Below are positions 35,378 to 44,053 of a stretch of DNA of 64,000 nt, one piece after another. How positions within the stretch are numbered: the first letter of the stretch is position 1; each line of letters starts with the position of its first letter. The position numbers and the translations under genes were made by a program. The stretch covers positions 682,001 through 746,000 of the forward strand of contig CBDEUJ010000003.1 in assembly GCA_965243215.1 (NCBI GenBank), given 5' to 3'. The notes beneath the pieces were generated by a model that saw only the letters and a list, made by a program, of their open reading frames with translations, was not told where the DNA came from and made no database searches. Origin of the DNA: JAJEFO01 sp009843725. GTDB taxonomy: Bacteria > Pseudomonadota > Alphaproteobacteria > Rhodobacterales > Rhodobacteraceae.

Positions 35378-35696
35378 GGTCTTTCTCAGATCCCGACAAA
35401 CGATTGGACTCGCAGCGCATGAATTTTTCCGAGGCTACCGCAAGGATCAGCATAGGCAAGCCCGTTGCACAGAGTCCTGGCTAGGGCCGCTGTCGCCAAG
35501 AGGATGCCACTGCAGGTTCTGAGCACCATCAGTTTCGGTGCTGATGCACGGAACGATACAGAGATTCCAAGCATCTCCTTGCCCCGTGAACGCCGGGTAC
35601 GAGGTGCACGTCAAGGTCGCCCTGCACGCCACTCCGGCCAACTGCATCGAAGAGGCAGAGCGGATGAATCCAGCATCGAGCTGGAGTCAAAATCGC
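35378..35696. other. Intergenic region, no supported gene
   Basis: This 319-base gap lies between the HEAT-repeat gene and the VapC-like gene, which is transcribed toward it. Short open frames exist on both strands, none with a recognisable motif. It probably holds the promoter of the HEAT-repeat gene. Confidence 0.35.
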
Positions 35697-36080
35697 TCAA
35701 ATGGCGGCAGCGACATCCGTCTTCGAAAAGTCGTCACCAACGAAGAGCAATGGGGCGCCGCTGGACTTTGCGGTCACGTAGGCGAAGCAGTCGCCGAAAC
35801 TGAGGCCCGCAGGATGCCGGCCCTTGCCCCAATAAGAATAGGCTTCGGCGACAGCATGCGCCCCAGCCGCTGAAATGCTGTCCACCTGGATACCAAGCCC
35901 GTCAATCAACCGCGTCAACTCCTGTACGACGCCCCGCCTTGCAACCACAATGAGGGCCTCCGCGAGTGTGCCGGCCGAGATGACGACTTGGTCTTCAGCC
36001 TCCAAGATCGTTGCGATCTGGTCGGCTTTGGGCTCGGCCAGCAGGAGGGCCATCAGGGCAGAGGTGACGACTGCGATCAA
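35697..36080 (-). CDS. vapC: VapC-like PIN-domain toxin lacking the first catalytic Asp
   Basis: PIN-domain protein of 127 residues, the VapC ribonuclease family. The start reads MIAVVTSALMALLLAEP, whereas active VapC has MIVVDTSA; residue 5 is Val (GTC) instead of Asp (GAC/GAT), a single-base change. The other acidic positions remain: the Glu in AGTLAEALIV, the Asp in GKGRHPAGLSFGDCFAYVTAK and the Asp pair in FVGDDFSKTD. Losing one metal ligand should abolish or greatly weaken RNase activity. It begins with TTG overlapping the antitoxin stop (36077-36080), the usual coupling for vapBC. Confidence 0.85.
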   Translation of the reverse strand: MIAVVTSALMALLLAEPKADQIATILEAEDQVVISAGTLAEALIVVARRGVVQELTRLIDGLGIQVDSISAAGAHAVAEAYSYWGKGRHPAGLSFGDCFAYVTAKSSGAPLLFVGDDFSKTDVAAAI

Positions 36081-36325
36081 CGCGGGAAACCCTCATCGTC
36101 ATACAGGAAATCCTGGCTCCGCGCGGCGGACAGGCCTCCTGTGACCTTGGCGACGGCACGCGCCCAAGCGACGGAAATCACTTTGGCGCGGCTTTCAGCG
36201 CTTGACCGCGCAACAAGCCGCGCGACCGCATGTCCGTGCCGCGTAATCACCACTTCTTCTCCAGCCTCGGCTCTGCGAACGAGATCGGTCAGGCGGGCCT
36301 TTGCATCGGTGATCGCAAGTTCCAT
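36077..36325 (-). CDS. vapB: VapB/Phd-type antitoxin
   Basis: 82-residue antitoxin. The N-terminal Phd/YefM DNA-binding fold is visible (AKARLTDLVRRAEAGEEVVITRHGHAVARLV), followed by a toxin-wrapping C-terminal tail (SAARSQDFLYDDEGFPR). AAGGA lies 7 bases before ATG 36325. It is translationally coupled to vapC and should repress its own promoter, where a palindrome is present at 36351-36363. Confidence 0.88.
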   Translation of the reverse strand: MELAITDAKARLTDLVRRAEAGEEVVITRHGHAVARLVARSSAESRAKVISVAWARAVAKVTGGLSAARSQDFLYDDEGFPR

Positions 36326-36350
36326 TTTTCGGTCCTTGACAAGAAAAAAT

Positions 36351-36363
36351 GACCATTCTGGTC
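36351..36363 (-). promoter_or_regulatory. Palindromic operator upstream of vapBC
   Basis: GACCA-TTC-TGGTC is a perfect 13-base inverted repeat about 26 bases before the vapB start. Antitoxins of this family bind such palindromes to autoregulate; binding here is inferred. Confidence 0.5.
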
Positions 36364-36875
36364 CAAATCAAGTCCACAGCTGCAATGTGCGGGCCGGCGC
36401 GCCCGCACCGAACAACTACGATGAGCGCACGCACTTGAACCATCATCTCAACACAGATTGAATCGAAATTTCCCAGGCCGATCGAGCAAAGGCGGGCAGT
36501 CGTCTCGATGTCACTTGACGAGTGAAAGGGGCTTGCGCCCACCCCGCCGTTTGGCGGATCTTCACTCAAGGACCAGGCAGGAATCCTCCGCGAATCAAGG
36601 CCCCAGCCGCCGGTTCCGGCGCATCCAGCCTGCCACCTACATGGCAACATCCAGGGCGGGGTCGACCTCGAGAGGCTCGAAGGACCGGCCCTTTCTTCCA
36701 GCGATGCGGCACCTTCCTTGGCTCGTAGCTTTGTCCAAGGGAACGTGCATGCCGTGGCAGGCGCAGCCCGGTGAAAGTGCAATTGAGACAATGTGTCGAA
36801 CACACTTGACAGCCGAATTGCGGGAAACCTGCGTCGCCTGAAGACGACACATGTCGCAGTTTCACAAAATGTGGC
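36364..36875. other. Intergenic region between vapBC and tRNA-Ser, no supported gene
   Basis: This 512-base stretch has only short open frames of biased, Arg/Pro/Ser-rich composition on both strands. It lies on the 3' side of a tRNA gene, where attachment sites occur, but I found no copy of the tRNA 3' end and no integrase. Confidence 0.4.
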
Positions 36876-36965
36876 TGGCGGAGAGACAGGGATTCGAACC
36901 CTGGAGACGGTTTCCCGCCTACACGCGTTCCAAGCGTGCGCCTTCGACCACTCGGCCACCTCTCC
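36876..36965 (-). tRNA. tRNA-Ser (anticodon GGA)
   Basis: 90-base class II tRNA with encoded CCA (36876-36878). The acceptor arm GGAGAGG pairs with the 3' strand near 36880, the anticodon loop is CTTGGAA with a seven-base loop, there is a long variable arm, and the T-loop is GGTTCGAATCC. It reads UCC and UCU codons. Its 3' end faces the accessory region at 31.9-36.9 kb. Confidence 0.97.
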
Positions 36966-37222
36966 GGCGAATGCTCCTTAGCCGCTTCGGCGCATGACAC
37001 GCAAGTGCCGACCAGATAGGTCCCGCTTGGCAGGCATCAAGAAGATTGTCGTGGCGCAGGAATCGCGCCCTTGCTGGATGGTTTTGGGCATGCGGCAAGT
37101 GATCGGGGGCAAGTCAGGCTGCGAATGCACCAACCCTTCCGCAAACCGGAAACTCGGATCCCTGCCTTGCGGACTCCGAATTCGCTGCACGGGCCACGAG
37201 GCTGACGGAAACTCAGCTCGGA

Positions 37223-37936
37223 TCAGGGATCAAGGTGCAGGTAGACACGCCGGTTGCGTGCGCCCTTCTTCTCGATCTTGCCCAAGCGGATCTGCCCGAT
37301 TTCACCAGTCATTGCCACGTGGGTACCGCCGCAGGGCTGCAGATCGACCTGCCCGTCACCGATGCCGATCCTGACCAACCGAATGCGGCCGGTTCCACGT
37401 GGCGGTTGCACCGACATCGTCTTCACGAGCCCCGGACTGGCGTCGAGGTCCTGCTCCGTGATCCAGACTTCGCCGACCTCGAGATTGCGCGCGACGATCG
37501 TGTTCAATTCGTCTGCCAACGCCTCCCTGTCGTCCGGCGGTTCGGGCATGTCGAAATCAAGCCGCCCCCTGCCCGCGGAAATCGACCCGCCGGTAACGGG
37601 CAGGGCAATCACAACGGACAGCAGGTGCAAGGCCGTGTGAACCCTCATGTGCGCGTAGCGGCGGTCCCAGTCGAGGACCTGCCGAACCTCCGTGCCCAAC
37701 GCGGGCAAAGTTGCGCCCTCTTCCGGCACCAGGACCGGACGGCCCGCATCCTTGACCGTCGTGGCGATGCGGGCTTGCCCTCCCTCCCAGCGCAGCAATC
37801 CGCAGTCACCGGGCTGGCCACCGCCAGTGGGATAGAACACGGAAGCATCCAGAACGATACCGCCACGCTCATTGACCGAGTCCACGCGACCGGTTGCCTC
37901 GCGAAGGTAGGCATCGCGGTAGAGAGCATCAGTCAT
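37223..37936 (-). CDS. alaX: Alanyl-tRNA editing protein AlaX
   Basis: Free-standing editing domain, 237 residues, hydrolysing mischarged Ser-tRNA(Ala) or Gly-tRNA(Ala). The zinc ligands are visible: HTALH (His100, His104) and CGGTH (Cys202, His206). FYPTGGGQPGD is the conserved N-terminal loop. ATG 37936 overlaps the stop of the mechanosensitive channel gene by ATGA. It is the last gene of a three-gene operon starting with a cysteine synthase-like enzyme. Confidence 0.93.
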   Translation of the reverse strand: MTDALYRDAYLREATGRVDSVNERGGIVLDASVFYPTGGGQPGDCGLLRWEGGQARIATTVKDAGRPVLVPEEGATLPALGTEVRQVLDWDRRYAHMRVHTALHLLSVVIALPVTGGSISAGRGRLDFDMPEPPDDREALADELNTIVARNLEVGEVWITEQDLDASPGLVKTMSVQPPRGTGRIRLVRIGIGDGQVDLQPCGGTHVAMTGEIGQIRLGKIEKKGARNRRVYLHLDP

Positions 37937-40314
37937 TTCGCATCCCCGCTTGATCCGGACTCGCGAGCTCCGGTGTCGACCGGCTGCGCGACCCGTCGCC
38001 TCGATGCGGCCTGCGACGTCAATGTTTCGGGATTTCTCAACCAGACATCCCGCTGCGCAAACGGAATCTCGATGTCCTCTTCGGCAAAGCGCCGGACGAT
38101 CTCATGATTGATGTCAGACCGCACGGCCAACCCGTAGTTTATGTCATCCAGAATGGCGCGGATCTCGAAATCCATGCTGTCGGCGCCGAACCCCCTGAAG
38201 ATCACCGATGGAGCGGGATCCTTGGAGATTGCCGGCTGCGCTTCGGCAATCTCGCGCAGGATCCTCTCGACCTTTGCAGAGTCCGTGCCGTAGGCCACCC
38301 CCACTGGAACAATGACCCGTCCGGTCAGGTTGCCGCGGGTCCAGTTCGTGACAGTGCCGGATATCAGGTCCCCGTTAGGCACGATCACGTCCGTCCGGTC
38401 GAAGGTCTCGATCCGGGTCGAGCGCACGCTGATCCGCCTCACGATGCCCATCTGCCCGCCGACCTCGACCCAGTCTCCTTCGCTGATCGGGCGCTCGATC
38501 AGCAGGATGATGCCCGAGACGAAGTTGTTTACTATGTTCTGAAGGCCGAATCCGATGCCCACGCCCAAGGCGCCGATGACAATCGCAAGCGACGACAGGT
38601 CAATGCCGGCAGCGCTGACCCCCGCCACAGCGGCAACCGCAATCCCGACATACCCGGCGCCGGAAACAATTGCGTTTCGTCCTCCCGCGTCAATCCGCGT
38701 TCGCGGCAGGACGCTGGATCGCAACGTTCCCTGTACCAGTCGCGTCACCACGAAACCGACCGCAAAGACGAGCGTGAAGGTGAGAAGATCGGTGGGCGAA
38801 ATCAACGAATCGCCCAATGCAACGCCGGTTCTGAACCTCGTCCACGCGTCAGCAAGATCCGAGATCCGCGCACCCCAGATCAACGCAAGCACCGGTACAG
38901 CGGCCAGTGCAATGGCCAGGCTTGCAAGCACCGGGACCAAGGCCTGACGTGCCTCGGCTGCGTCAAGGCCGCGAAGCAGGCCGTAGGCCGATCTCAAGAC
39001 ATGATGGAGGCTGACCAGCAAGGCCAGAAGCCCGAGGCTCACTACAGATGGCAGCAATGCGCCGCTTGCCAGGCCCTGAAGGCCGATGGCCGCCGCTGCC
39101 GGACCGACAAGCGCCACGGCCTGGACCGCACGCCAAAGAAGTTGCACCGCGCCGCGGCCGAACGCGGGATCCATGCCTTCCGACGTTCGGCCGACCGCGC
39201 TCGCAATGCTCCCGAGCCGCCACATCACAACACCCGTCAGGAGAAGAATCGGAAATGCCAGGACGCCGGAGACATCATCATCGATCTCCGTGGCCGCCGA
39301 AACAAGGTCGTGCAGCATCAGGAACCCGGCCAGAAGACCCAGCAACGATGCCAGAGTCCGAGCCCGCGCACGCTGCTCCTCCCCGAGCACAGGCCCGGCC
39401 CCTTCCGGCTCACGCTTCGGGAAGATCTGGCGACCGAGCCAATGCCCGATTACGGCGGCTGCAATCACCGCATTGACCCCTGCGGCCAGCGCTCGACCGG
39501 TTACCCCCAACATGCCGGTCGAGATCAGCGCTCCGTTCAGGAGCGACACGCCGACCAACGCCAAGAGCACTGTACCGAACGAAAGGAGGCAGTCTGACAA
39601 AAGCCGCGCGTGCTCGGCCGACGCCGCCGCAACGCGCGCGTGCAGCCCCGCGGCCAAGCGCTCTCCACGCGAAGCCAAGACGGCGGCGGCGACCAGGAAC
39701 AGGGCGGCGATCACGACGCGTTGCCAGAGTGCCGCATGATCAAGCGTGCCTGGCCGACTTGTCGCGATTTCCGCCCGCGTCTCCGCCGTCACGTCGACAA
39801 TCGCCGCCGCGGCTCCGGCCCAGAGTCTCGGATCCAGAGGCGTTCGCGAAAGGTCGAACAATCGGCCAGTCTGCCTCGCACGAAGCTTCGAATCGATCTG
39901 GCGAATCAGGACGTCTGCCCGGGCATGGGCTTCATCTGCCCTGAGCCTGGGTGCCAGCGCTTCCTGCAATGCGGCTTCCAGAACGGTGCGGCGCTCGCTC
40001 ACCGAGGCGGATTCAGTCGCGCCTTCGGCAGGCGGCTGGCTCAGCGCATCAATCTGGGCCTGCAGCGCCTCCACCTCGGCCGCGTTCGTGCCCCGGGCGC
40101 CCGCGAACTCCGCTCTCCAGTCGGCCAAGGCAGCCCTGAGACTCTCGAGTCCGCTGTCAGGAAGCCGGTCCTTGTCCAGGCTCGTCTCCACGGCGCCCGC
40201 AAACTGGTCAAACCGCTCGAATTCCGGCGCAACCTGCGCCACCGCAAGGGACGTCAACAATGTCCAGGAAGCCAGGACCATCCAGAACGCAATGCGATTC
40301 AGGCGTGTCCTCAT
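37933..40314 (-). CDS. MscS-family mechanosensitive channel (DUF3772 type)
   Basis: Large inner-membrane channel, 793 residues. It has a signal-like N-terminus (about 1-26), a coiled periplasmic DUF3772-like region to about 175, ten or so membrane segments, then the MscS core: the pore helix GALGVGIGFGLQNIVNNFVSG and the beta domain ERPISEGDWVEVGGQMGIVRRISVRSTRIETFDRTDVIVPNGDLI. It releases osmolytes on hypo-osmotic shock (family knowledge). Its start overlaps the cysteine synthase-like stop (40311-40314) and its stop overlaps alaX. Confidence 0.92.
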   Translation of the reverse strand: MRTRLNRIAFWMVLASWTLLTSLAVAQVAPEFERFDQFAGAVETSLDKDRLPDSGLESLRAALADWRAEFAGARGTNAAEVEALQAQIDALSQPPAEGATESASVSERRTVLEAALQEALAPRLRADEAHARADVLIRQIDSKLRARQTGRLFDLSRTPLDPRLWAGAAAAIVDVTAETRAEIATSRPGTLDHAALWQRVVIAALFLVAAAVLASRGERLAAGLHARVAAASAEHARLLSDCLLSFGTVLLALVGVSLLNGALISTGMLGVTGRALAAGVNAVIAAAVIGHWLGRQIFPKREPEGAGPVLGEEQRARARTLASLLGLLAGFLMLHDLVSAATEIDDDVSGVLAFPILLLTGVVMWRLGSIASAVGRTSEGMDPAFGRGAVQLLWRAVQAVALVGPAAAAIGLQGLASGALLPSVVSLGLLALLVSLHHVLRSAYGLLRGLDAAEARQALVPVLASLAIALAAVPVLALIWGARISDLADAWTRFRTGVALGDSLISPTDLLTFTLVFAVGFVVTRLVQGTLRSSVLPRTRIDAGGRNAIVSGAGYVGIAVAAVAGVSAAGIDLSSLAIVIGALGVGIGFGLQNIVNNFVSGIILLIERPISEGDWVEVGGQMGIVRRISVRSTRIETFDRTDVIVPNGDLISGTVTNWTRGNLTGRVIVPVGVAYGTDSAKVERILREIAEAQPAISKDPAPSVIFRGFGADSMDFEIRAILDDINYGLAVRSDINHEIVRRFAEEDIEIPFAQRDVWLRNPETLTSQAASRRRVAQPVDTGARESGSSGDAK

Positions 40315-41339
40315 TCAGCATAGACCTTCGGCAATATGCGCTCGTCGCGCCCGATCCACGACGGCACCGGCAATCCCCGTTCGCGCAGGAATGCCGGGTT
40401 GAAGAGCTTGGACTGATAGCGGTTTCCGTAATCGCAGAGAATGGTGACGATCGTGTGCCCTGGGCCCATCTCACGCGCCAGACGTATCGCGCCGGCAACG
40501 TTGATGCCGGTCGACCCGCCAAGGCAAAGGCCTTCCTTCTCGAGAAGGTCGAAAACGACCGGCAAGGCCTCGCTGTCCGGCACCTTGTACACGAAGTCCG
40601 GCACATAGCCTTCCAAATTGGCCGTGATTCGACTCTGCCCGATCCCCTCGGTGATCGAATCGCCTTTGGGCGGATCCCTGTCCGTGTAAAGCTTGTAGAG
40701 GCCCGAACCGTCCGGATCGCTGAGACCAACCTTCACGCCCCTGGGTTGCAGCGCCAGGGCAACGCCTGCAAGCGTTCCGCCCGACCCGACCGAGCAAGTG
40801 AACCCGTCGATCTTGCCGCCGGTCTGCTTCCAGATTTCCGGGCCAGTGGTCTCCACATGCGCCTGCCGGTTCGCCACGTTGTCGAACTGGTTCGCCCAAA
40901 TCGCGCCATTGGGTTCGGTTCCGGCCAGGCGCTCGGCCAGGCGTTCGGAGTATTTCACGTAGTTGTTCGGGTTCCTGTATGGAACGGCCGGAACCTGCAC
41001 CAGCTCCGCCCCGCAGAGCTGGATCATGTCCTTCTTTTCCTGGCTTTGGGTTTCGGGAATCACGATGACCGTCCGAAACCCCATCGAGGCACCCACAAGC
41101 GCGAGCCCGATGCCAGTGTTGCCGGCCGTACCCTCAACGATCGTGCCTCCGGCCTTCAACGCGCCCCTCGCTACCGCGTCGCGAATGATGTACAGCGCGG
41201 CACGGTCCTTGACGGACTGGCCCGGATTCAGGAACTCGGCCTTTCCGAGAATCTCGCAGCCTGTGGAATCGGACGGACCGTTCAGCCGGATCAGCGGCGT
41301 GTTTCCTACGGTTTCGGCAAGATCGCTGCGAACGGTCAT
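40311..41339 (-). CDS. Cysteine synthase-like PLP enzyme
   Basis: Fold-type II PLP enzyme, 342 residues, of the O-acetylserine sulfhydrylase/cystathionine beta-synthase family. The PLP lysine is Lys44 in GQSVKDRA; the Asn loop is EGTAGNTGIG and the phosphate loop GSGGTLAG. ATG 41339 is chosen because AGGGA lies 6 bases upstream. The usual CysK SLA motif region is present only in modified form (GTAGNTG), common in this alphaproteobacterial subgroup, so the substrate could be O-acetylserine or another amino-acid derivative. It heads an operon with a mechanosensitive channel and AlaX. Confidence 0.87.
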   Translation of the reverse strand: MTVRSDLAETVGNTPLIRLNGPSDSTGCEILGKAEFLNPGQSVKDRAALYIIRDAVARGALKAGGTIVEGTAGNTGIGLALVGASMGFRTVIVIPETQSQEKKDMIQLCGAELVQVPAVPYRNPNNYVKYSERLAERLAGTEPNGAIWANQFDNVANRQAHVETTGPEIWKQTGGKIDGFTCSVGSGGTLAGVALALQPRGVKVGLSDPDGSGLYKLYTDRDPPKGDSITEGIGQSRITANLEGYVPDFVYKVPDSEALPVVFDLLEKEGLCLGGSTGINVAGAIRLAREMGPGHTIVTILCDYGNRYQSKLFNPAFLRERGLPVPSWIGRDERILPKVYAE

Positions 41340-41452
41340 CGGCATTCCCTGGTGTCTCGCACCCGTCCTAGTAGCGCGGAACGCCGGATACAATCGGGCC
41401 GACGCATTTTCCACGCGTCAGGATCATGATCGCATCGGCCCGGCGTCCGGCA

Positions 41453-43138
41453 TCAGGCCATCTGCCGGAACACCTTGGGCAGTTCTTCCGGCATGTCCTC
41501 GGCCACAAGCCCGGGCCCGAACGAGATCGCGCATTCGGTATGCAGCCATGCCGCGGCTTCGGCCGCCTCCAAGGGCGCGAATCCGCGCGCAAGAAGGCCG
41601 GCGACGAAACCTGCCAGTACATCGCCCGAGCCGGCAGTGGCGAGCCATGGCGCTTCCCGCTCCCGAACGCTCGAGTTCATCACGCAACGCCCGCTCGAAT
41701 CCGAAATCACGGTGTCCGGGCCCTTGAAGAGAATCGTGCATCCCGCACGCCGGGCCGCTTCGCGGGTCGCGTCAATCTTGGAATGGACAGGTCCGGCGGT
41801 CGCAGGAGCCGCGAGTCGCTCCGCAATGTCGGGGAACAGACGCCCGAACTCGCCTGCATGCGGGGTCAGAACGCAGTTCTCGTGAAGCGCACTGAACAGG
41901 GTCTCGGGATCCTCCCTGAAACAGGTCAGCGCATCGGCGTCGAGGACGACCGGCCGGCCTCCCGGCCGGTCATCTTCCGGCCGGATTGCGCCACTGTCCG
42001 GCTTTGCGCCTCCTGCATTGCGCACAGCTTGTGGCCGGGGAGCGGCAAGAGCCGTCTCGACAAGAGCCCGCGCATCCTTTCCCACCCCAAGACCAGGGCC
42101 AAGGCAAAGCGCAGAGAGTCTTTCGTCCTCAAGGGCTTCACGAAGGCCGGCGGCATCTTCCAGTGCGCGGCACATGACTGCGGTAGTCTGGCCTGCCACT
42201 TCTGCGAGCGCCGCTTCCGGGCAGGCAACCGTGACGAGGCCGGCGCCGATTCTAAGCGCACCACGCGCCGCAAGCCGGGCGGCACCGGTCCGGCCCGGTC
42301 CGCCGGACACAACCAGGACATGCCCATGATCATACTTGTGGCCGCGGACTTTCCTCAGCCGGCCTGGATCGGCACCTGCGCCTGCCAGTCGGACACCCGT
42401 CTCAGGGGCGGGAGCGGTCGCCGCGACAATCCGGGAACGGTCATCAAGGCCCAGGGAAACCACCTCCAACATGCCGCACAGGTCCATGCCCCGTTCCAGG
42501 AAGTGACCACGCTTCGGCGCATGAAACGTCACCGTCAGGTCGGCCCGAATGCTCGCCCCCAGGACACGCCCGCTGTCGGAGCAAAGCCCGCTCGGGATGT
42601 CCACCGAAACGACCCGGAAGGGCCGTCCCTGGCTTGGCGCCACGCGAACGCCTCCTTCTGTCGAGAAGCCTCCCCAGCGTTCCACTTCATCGCTGAAAGG
42701 CGTCCCGAGCGGTCGGCACAGCCCCGTTCCGAAGAGCGCATCGACCAGCAGGTCCGGAGGCGGCCCGGCCGCGAGGGACGCGTCGGCCCCGCCTGTCCCC
42801 GAGTCGGGCCCGGTTCCGGCAAGCTGGCGCCATTTCTCGAAATTCGTCTTCGCGTCCGGCGGCAGCCTGTCGGGAGCGCCCAGGAACGAAACCTCAACCT
42901 CCCAGCCCCATTCCTTCAGCAGCCGCGCCACGACAAAACCGTCGCCGCCGTTGTTTCCGGGGCCGCAAAGCACGCGTGCGCGAAGCGACGAGCGGGCGAG
43001 ATCCGGCCATCTCCCGAAGGTGGCATGGACCACGCCCCTGCCTGCCCGCTCCATGAGATCAAGCCCCGTGACCTCGCCGTTCGACATGGCAGCCTGTTCG
43101 ACGGCACGCATTTCTGCGGCGGTCAGGATGACGGTCAT
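41453..43138 (-). CDS. nnr: Bifunctional NAD(P)H-hydrate epimerase/dehydratase
   Basis: Repair enzyme of 561 residues. The N-terminal YjeF_N (NnrE) domain has CGPGNNGGDGFVVARLL and VDALFGTGLCRPL; the C-terminal carbohydrate-kinase-like NnrD domain has VVSGGPGRTGAARLAARGA, LTPHAGEFGRL and ATAGSGDVLAGFVAG. It epimerises and dehydrates damaged NAD(P)H hydrates in the cytoplasm. Residues about 340-375 form a Gly/Pro-rich insertion in the NnrD domain. It is divergent from glnB, a neighbourhood commonly kept in Rhodobacteraceae. Confidence 0.94.
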   Translation of the reverse strand: MTVILTAAEMRAVEQAAMSNGEVTGLDLMERAGRGVVHATFGRWPDLARSSLRARVLCGPGNNGGDGFVVARLLKEWGWEVEVSFLGAPDRLPPDAKTNFEKWRQLAGTGPDSGTGGADASLAAGPPPDLLVDALFGTGLCRPLGTPFSDEVERWGGFSTEGGVRVAPSQGRPFRVVSVDIPSGLCSDSGRVLGASIRADLTVTFHAPKRGHFLERGMDLCGMLEVVSLGLDDRSRIVAATAPAPETGVRLAGAGADPGRLRKVRGHKYDHGHVLVVSGGPGRTGAARLAARGALRIGAGLVTVACPEAALAEVAGQTTAVMCRALEDAAGLREALEDERLSALCLGPGLGVGKDARALVETALAAPRPQAVRNAGGAKPDSGAIRPEDDRPGGRPVVLDADALTCFREDPETLFSALHENCVLTPHAGEFGRLFPDIAERLAAPATAGPVHSKIDATREAARRAGCTILFKGPDTVISDSSGRCVMNSSVREREAPWLATAGSGDVLAGFVAGLLARGFAPLEAAEAAAWLHTECAISFGPGLVAEDMPEELPKVFRQMA

Positions 43139-43624
43139 GGCCGCACCGCGCGAAACGTCGGCTTCTTCGCCCCTGGACGCTCAAGATCAGGCATCGCCGC
43201 GCTCCGGTAACCCCTCCCGCCCATACTGATTGACTTGCACGCGCTTGAACAGTCACGTCTTGACCTCCATCGTCGCATCGCGAGTGCATTCGCCGATGCA
43301 TTCCGAGAATCCGTGCGACCCAATTCGGGCACACCTTGCTTCAGGCTTGGTCACTGCGGCCAGGAGGCCGTCGCACGTCGTCCATGCCATGCGCGGCCGG
43401 AGGCACGTTCGGATGGCACCGACGTCATCTCGCGGCCTGTTTCCGACCCGCCAGCATTGCACTTGACCCTCTGCCAAGTGCATGCGAGCAATCGGCCGAC
43501 GAGATTTGCGGGTGACGTTCCCGCGTTCCAAAATGGGCGGAATTTCAGGCGGGGTGCCCAAAAAACAGGCAGATGGACCTTTGGCACATTCCATCCTGGC
43601 GCGACTTCCGGTTGCCGCGATTGC
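43139..43624. other. Intergenic region between nnr and glnB
   Basis: About 490 bases between the divergent nnr and glnB genes. No open frame with family motifs is present. Promoters for both genes are expected; a candidate sigma-54 element lies at its glnB end (43625-43640). Confidence 0.4.
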
Positions 43625-43640
43625 GGGCACGGGCTGCGCA
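43625..43640 (+). promoter_or_regulatory. Candidate sigma-54 promoter of glnBA
   Basis: GGGCACG-GGCT-GCGCA matches TGGCACG-N4-TTGCA at the essential GG (43626-43627) and GC (43638-43639) with the required 10-base spacing. Transcription would start near 43651, some 26 bases before the glnB ATG. NtrC sites were not confirmed. Confidence 0.4.
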
Positions 43641-43676
43641 TGATGATTGATGCCAGATGCACAAGGGGGTAACGCC

Positions 43677-44015
43677 ATGAAAAAAATTGAGGCAATCATC
43701 AAACCGTTCAAGCTTGATGAGGTCAAGGAAGCGCTGCAGGATGTCGGAGTTCAGGGCATATCCGTGGTCGAGGTGAAGGGATTCGGGCGCCAGAAGGGCC
43801 ACACCGAACTTTATCGAGGCGCCGAGTATGTGGTTGATTTCCTGCCCAAGGTGAAGGTCGAGGTGGTGCTTCCGTCGGATCAGGTCGACGCGGCCGTCGA
43901 GGCCATCGTCGGAGCGGCCAAGACCGACAAGATCGGGGACGGAAAGATATTTGTCAGCGACATCAGCGAAGCCATCCGAATCCGGACGGGAGAGTCCGGG
44001 GTGGAAGCGCTGTGA
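43677..44015 (+). CDS. glnB: Nitrogen regulatory protein P-II
   Basis: 112-residue PII signal protein that senses 2-oxoglutarate and ATP/ADP and regulates GlnE, NtrB and others. The uridylylation site is Tyr51 in YRGAEY; the ATP-binding TDKIGDGKIFV region and the C-terminal RTGE are intact. ATG 43677 follows AAGGGGGT at good distance; upstream in-frame ATGs lack a site. It is followed by glnA after 38 bases, the standard glnBA operon. Confidence 0.96.
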   Translation: MKKIEAIIKPFKLDEVKEALQDVGVQGISVVEVKGFGRQKGHTELYRGAEYVVDFLPKVKVEVVLPSDQVDAAVEAIVGAAKTDKIGDGKIFVSDISEAIRIRTGESGVEAL

Positions 44016-44053
44016 TCATTCAGCATCCAGAGTAAGGACAGGAGGATCGCTCC

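Noticed and set aside
36458..36841. A 127-codon plus-strand frame between vapBC and tRNA-Ser
   Set aside because: Product is Arg/Ser/Pro rich with no motif and no ribosome-binding site.
41426..43210. A 594-codon plus-strand frame opposite nnr
   Set aside because: Antisense of a gene with complete NnrE and NnrD motifs; composition is Arg/Gly/Pro rich.
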